64,000 nucleotides of DNA from Saprospiraceae bacterium (GTDB taxonomy: Bacteria > Bacteroidota > Bacteroidia > Chitinophagales > Saprospiraceae): contig JADJLQ010000001.1 in NCBI GenBank assembly GCA_016709995.1, positions 654,001 to 718,000 of the forward strand, in the 5' to 3' direction. Each line of letters starts with the position of its first letter. The first letter of the stretch is position 1. The notes under the pieces were generated by a model, which was given only the letters and a program-made list of their open reading frames with translations, searched no databases and had not been told where the DNA came from. Positions 60,834 to 64,000 of this stretch are shown here, in pieces. Position numbers and translations under genes: made by a program.

Positions 60834-61550
60834 TTAGCCCAACATATCTTCCATTCCATACACTCCTTTTTTGCATAGAAGCCATTCGGCTGCGGCCACC
60901 ACACCTGTGACAAATCCTTTTCTTGAAAAAGCCTCATGGGTCAATTCTATGCGGTCGTGACCTGATTTATATTCTACTTTGTGAGTGCCTGGTACTTCTC
61001 CCTGTCTTTCGCTTTTAATGGGTATAGAGCCGTCCAACTTGAACTCAGACATCTCTGCCAGGTGCCATGCAGTATATTTTGGCGAACTATTTAATATTTT
61101 ATTGGCAAGGGTCACAGCAGTACCGCTAGGGGCATCTTTTTTGTGAATGTGGTGTATCTCTAACAATCCCAGCTCATAATCTCTATATTGGTCCATCATT
61201 TTAGCCAGGTATTCACTGACTTTCCAGAATACATTGACGCCAATACTAAAATTGGAGGAGTAGAAAAAACTACCCCCTTTCAAAAGGCATTTTTCTTTAA
61301 GGATAGGCAATTCGTCATGCCATCCGGTCGTGCCACTCACTATAGGAATATGATGATCCAGGCAAAAGGCTATGTTGTGATATGCAGCCGCTGGCTGTGT
61401 AAATTCAATAACCATATCCGCTCCTGACAGGTCATCCAGTGTCGTATTTAACAAAGGATCCACTATACTATATATGGTATGCCCCCTATTTAAACATAAG
61501 GTTTCTATTTCTTTTCCCATTTTTCCGTAGCCTATCAGACTGATCTTCAT
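60834..61550 (-). CDS. dapB: DapB: 4-hydroxy-tetrahydrodipicolinate reductase
   Basis: 238 residues. It reduces the product of DapA with NAD(P)H in lysine and diaminopimelate synthesis. The dinucleotide loop GYGKMGKE is at 7-14, VIEFTQPAAAYHN and VSGTTGWHDELP follow, and the catalytic ELGLLEIHHIHKKDAPSGTA segment has the family lysine and histidines. The length is slightly short of the E. coli enzyme but normal for Bacteroidota. It stands alone between the small lipoprotein gene and the divergent accD. Confidence 0.95.
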   Translation of the reverse strand: MKISLIGYGKMGKEIETLCLNRGHTIYSIVDPLLNTTLDDLSGADMVIEFTQPAAAYHNIAFCLDHHIPIVSGTTGWHDELPILKEKCLLKGGSFFYSSNFSIGVNVFWKVSEYLAKMMDQYRDYELGLLEIHHIHKKDAPSGTAVTLANKILNSSPKYTAWHLAEMSEFKLDGSIPIKSERQGEVPGTHKVEYKSGHDRIELTHEAFSRKGFVTGVVAAAEWLLCKKGVYGMEDMLG

Positions 61551-61624
61551 TGATATTGGTTTTGTAAGTAACTACTGACATAAATTGGTATATGCAGTAA
61601 AAAGACAAAATTAAGCGGATTACT

Positions 61625-61632
61625 TATATTTG
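61625..61632 (+). promoter_or_regulatory. Candidate -7 element (TATATTTG) of accD
   Basis: Matches TAnnTTTG. Transcription would begin near 61638, leaving a leader of about 34 bases before the ATG at 61672. The -33 region is weak. Confidence 0.45.
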
Positions 61633-61671
61633 CAGGCTCCTAAAGAGGCCCCTGGAAAGAAAAACAATACA

Positions 61672-62526
61672 ATGGGTTGGTTTAAAAGACTACGAGACGG
61701 TATACAAACGACTACCAAAAACAAAAAGGAAACCCCTGAAGGTATTTGGCATAAGTGTGAATCATGCAAACATATGACTACTTATGCTGAGCTAAAGGAG
61801 AATTTCTACAAATGTGTCAAGTGCAATCATCATACACGCATCGGGAGTATTGAATATTTTGAAATCCTTTTTGATGCTGAAAAGTATGTAATCCTTTTTG
61901 ATAATCTTGAAGCGATAGACATACTTGAATTTTCTGATCTAAAATCTTATAAGTCCAGGCTCGAGGATGCCAAATCTAAAACCGGGCTTAATTCTGCTGT
62001 CAACGTAGCCTTTGGTAAATTGAATAAAAAGAATTTGGTGGTGGCTTGTATGGATTTTACTTTTATCGGCGGCTCTTTATCCAGTGTGGAAGGAGAAAAA
62101 ATTTCCAGGGCAATAGATTATTGTTTAGAACAAGAATGCCCACTCCTGATCATATCCAAATCAGGAGGAGCTAGGATGATGGAATCTGCTTTTTCGCTCA
62201 TGCAGCTGGCCAAAACTGCGGCTAAACTTACTTTGCTGGCGGATGCCACTTTGCCTTATCTGTCACTGATGACTGATCCGACCACTGGCGGTGTGACAGC
62301 ATCTTATGCAATGCTTGGAGATATTAATATGGCAGAACCAAAAGCTTTGATTGGATTCGCCGGTCCTCGAGTGATCAAAGAAGCTATTAAAAAAGAATTA
62401 CCTGAAGATTTTCAATCTGCTGAGTACTTATTAGAGCATGGATTTCTCGACTTTATTGTGGATAGAGCAGATTTAAAAGACAGGCTGGATACCTTACTTA
62501 ATATCTTTCAAAAGGCAATTGCTTAA
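61672..62526 (+). CDS. accD: AccD: acetyl-CoA carboxylase carboxyltransferase beta subunit
   Basis: 284 residues from the ATG at 61672 (MGWFKRLRDGIQ), the typical AccD start; an in-frame TTG at 61630 lies in the likely promoter and is rejected. The zinc ribbon is C29-x2-C32 ... C48-x2-C51 (WHKCESCK, YKCVKCNHH), followed by the crotonase-like carboxyltransferase core (SKSGGARMMESAFSLMQLAK, DPTTGGVTASYAMLGD, IGFAGPRVIKEAI). With AccA, AccB and AccC it makes malonyl-CoA for fatty acids. It ends at TAA 62524-62526, overlapping the frame-restored bshC stop. Confidence 0.95.
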   Translation: MGWFKRLRDGIQTTTKNKKETPEGIWHKCESCKHMTTYAELKENFYKCVKCNHHTRIGSIEYFEILFDAEKYVILFDNLEAIDILEFSDLKSYKSRLEDAKSKTGLNSAVNVAFGKLNKKNLVVACMDFTFIGGSLSSVEGEKISRAIDYCLEQECPLLIISKSGGARMMESAFSLMQLAKTAAKLTLLADATLPYLSLMTDPTTGGVTASYAMLGDINMAEPKALIGFAGPRVIKEAIKKELPEDFQSAEYLLEHGFLDFIVDRADLKDRLDTLLNIFQKAIA

Positions 62527-64000
62527 GCATTGATTTTAATCATTTTGAATTGAAAATCCAAAGGATCAAAGTCTGCCATTAAGGTTTCGAGAAAAGCAGG
62601 CCCATAAACCGCATAAAAGGTCATAAAATTTTCTCTACGTTCCAGAAGTGTACCATCAGGCATGAGTTTTTCTTTAACTTTTTGACCCGATTGAGGTGAA
62701 CTTCGAGTTTAGATTTTTCTGCTTTTAAGATTTTTTTCTCAATATGCTCAATCGATTTCTGTAGTTTGGATTTTTCAGCTTCGATGGATGGGCCAAGTGT
62801 CTTGTCGATTTCAATAGTTTTGAGCCTGATTTTTTCCATCCATTCTAAGAGACCTTTCAACTCCAGGTGCAAATCCAAGGGATTGGCGCTCAGGCTTTCA
62901 GTGATTTGGTTTATTAAAAGGTCTGTTCGCATTGACAGGTCTGCCATAGAGACTCCATAGTTTTTCATCACATCCATCTGACTGTCTTCGACTATAGCAA
63001 AGGAGTCGCGTCTCACAAGCATAGGGTAGGGCACTTCCATAGCTTCAAACTGCGACTTTCTTTCCATCCAATAGGCTAGCTCACCACCACCACCTATATA
63101 GGCAAGATTAGGAAGTATGATCTCCTGGTAGATAGGCCTCATAATTACATTGGGACTGAATTTTTCGGGACGGTTTTCAATCTCTGCAAGCATGGTTTTG
63201 TCATCAAACTCCAATGATTGTCCAACAATATTGAAGGAGCCGTTTTCTCGTTCGATGCGAGCCCGATAGCCGGTATCAAAATAGAAGAAATTAATGTCGC
63301 GGGCATAAGTAGCAGGTTCGAATCCTTTGGAAGCTAATAAGCCCTGGGTCTCTACGACTTTGGGTTTTGAAGCAGAAGAAAATATCTCTGTTTTAATATA
63401 TGGGAGAAAACGTTTTTTTAATCTTGCATCATCCATATTCAAAACTAAAAGGCCAAAGCTGCCCAAAAGTTGATGTAAGATTTGCATGAATGCTTCTGAC
63501 ATAGTGTGGCCAGGTTGATAGGCCTGTTCCATCATCCGGATTAATTCAGGACCAAATGCATGGAACTCTATTAATCCTTTTAATTCTGCAATCACCATAG
63601 AAATATTGTCCAGGTGATATCGTCCTACAGGCCCTTGTTGTTCCGTGTCCCAGGTTAAGCGCTTACCATTTACATAACAGTGATTAAGCTCATCCAGGTC
63701 ATGATCTTCTGATCCAATCACAAAAAATGGGATGATTTGGAATTGAGGATACTGTTGATTGATCTGCCTGGCCAGTTTGATGGTACTGATGGCCTTAGAT
63801 ATTACAAACGCAGGCCCTGTGAAAAGGCAGGGTTGGTGTGCCGTACAGATGGTGAATACATTTTCTGCTCCTAATCGGTCTATAAGTTGGGTTGGAATAG
63901 AAGAAGGGGCATTGATTTTATATTGGTCTCTCAAGACTTCTTGTAACAAACTTCTATCAGTCTCAAATTTCCTGGCGTTGATGACATCTGGTATAGAATC
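62523..64000 (-). CDS. bshC: BshC: putative cysteine ligase of bacillithiol synthesis (frame broken, 5' end outside window)
   Basis: The frame is open to the right edge of the window, so the N-terminus is missing. Visible BshC features are VFTICTAHQPCLFTGPAFVISKAI, FFVIGSEDHDLDELN, PNLAYIGGGGELAYW and a coiled-coil of charged residues near the C-terminus. BshC adds cysteine to glucosaminyl malate, giving bacillithiol. As given, the frame leaves the family after RVKKLKK and stops at 62621. Adding one A in the A-rich stretch at 62667-62675 restores a family-like end (EKLMPDGTLLERRENFMTFY, then FDPLDFQFKMI) and a stop at 62523-62525 that shares TTAA with accD. The symbol is certain, the frame break probably artificial. 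Confidence 0.88.

Noticed and set aside
61630..61671. TTG start for accD at 61630
   Set aside because: It lies within the TATATTTG promoter element and adds 14 residues not seen in AccD proteins.
1..64000. Mobile elements, prophage, tRNA, rRNA operon or CRISPR array
   Set aside because: No transposase, integrase, terminal inverted repeats, phage structural genes, tRNA cloverleaf or short spaced repeats were seen on reading through; a covariance-model search was not possible here.

Overview
The window reads as a gene-dense bacterial chromosome segment from a member of the Bacteroidota, probably the Saprospiria, though the class is inference. The phylum call rests on several things seen here. 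Three large exported proteins end in type IX secretion (T9SS) sorting domains (6359-8920, 26525-29809, 48127-50343). There is a GldC gliding protein, two DUF4252 proteins behind an ECF sigma/anti-sigma pair, a BatA-type double-membrane-anchor protein, a DUF5686 outer-membrane protein, a BshC bacillithiol protein, and several TAnnTTTG promoter elements. Shine-Dalgarno sequences are generally absent.

Layout: 1-2261 GNAT (cut by the window edge), folD, prmA (+). 2263-4334 an ECF sigma, anti-sigma and two DUF4252 exported proteins (-). 4606-6353 an LptF/LptG permease split by a frame break (+). 6359-8920 a BNR-repeat T9SS cargo (-). 9060-12428 a Dna2-like nuclease-helicase (+). 12411-23676 a long run of minus-strand genes: BatA-type protein, degenerate dihydroorotase, DUF4199, two glycosyltransferases, the four-gene GDP-D-glycero-D-manno-heptose set, a redoxin, a Rid-family protein, queE and a DUF697/SHOCT protein. 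23771-30649 a small lipoprotein, a CbpA-like chaperone, a PLP enzyme, a six-domain CHRD cargo and a HAD phosphatase. 30646-36579 gltD and gltB (-). 36786-43246 a plus-strand run: helical-repeat protein, amino-acid permease, proC, then a malonate cassette (malonyl-CoA synthetase, MadL, MadM). 43299-50343 a second permease, a DUF5686 protein and an FG-GAP T9SS cargo. 50357-58486 mqnD, a pseudouridine synthase, the SRP RNA, transaldolase, a nucleoside phosphorylase, an ArsC/Spx protein, altronate dehydratase, an NAD(P)-binding protein, gldC, a small kinase and a PD40 propeller. 58494-64000 dnaG (split), a candidate small RNA, a small lipoprotein, dapB, accD and bshC (frame-broken and cut by the window end).

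Three genes expected to be intact (the lptF/G-type permease, dnaG, bshC) are each broken once. In every case adding one A to an A-run on the coding strand restores a full-length protein. This looks more like a systematic homopolymer deletion in the assembly than biology, though recoding cannot be excluded from one sequence.

I found no CRISPR array, prophage, insertion sequence, tRNA or rRNA operon. No clearly new multi-gene system stands out. The least ordinary items are the malonate uptake/activation cassette, the heptose-glycan operon, the CHRD/cupredoxin protein, the nuclease-helicase, a probable small RNA near 60500-60606, and a divergent gene pair whose start codons share one ATGCAT palindrome.
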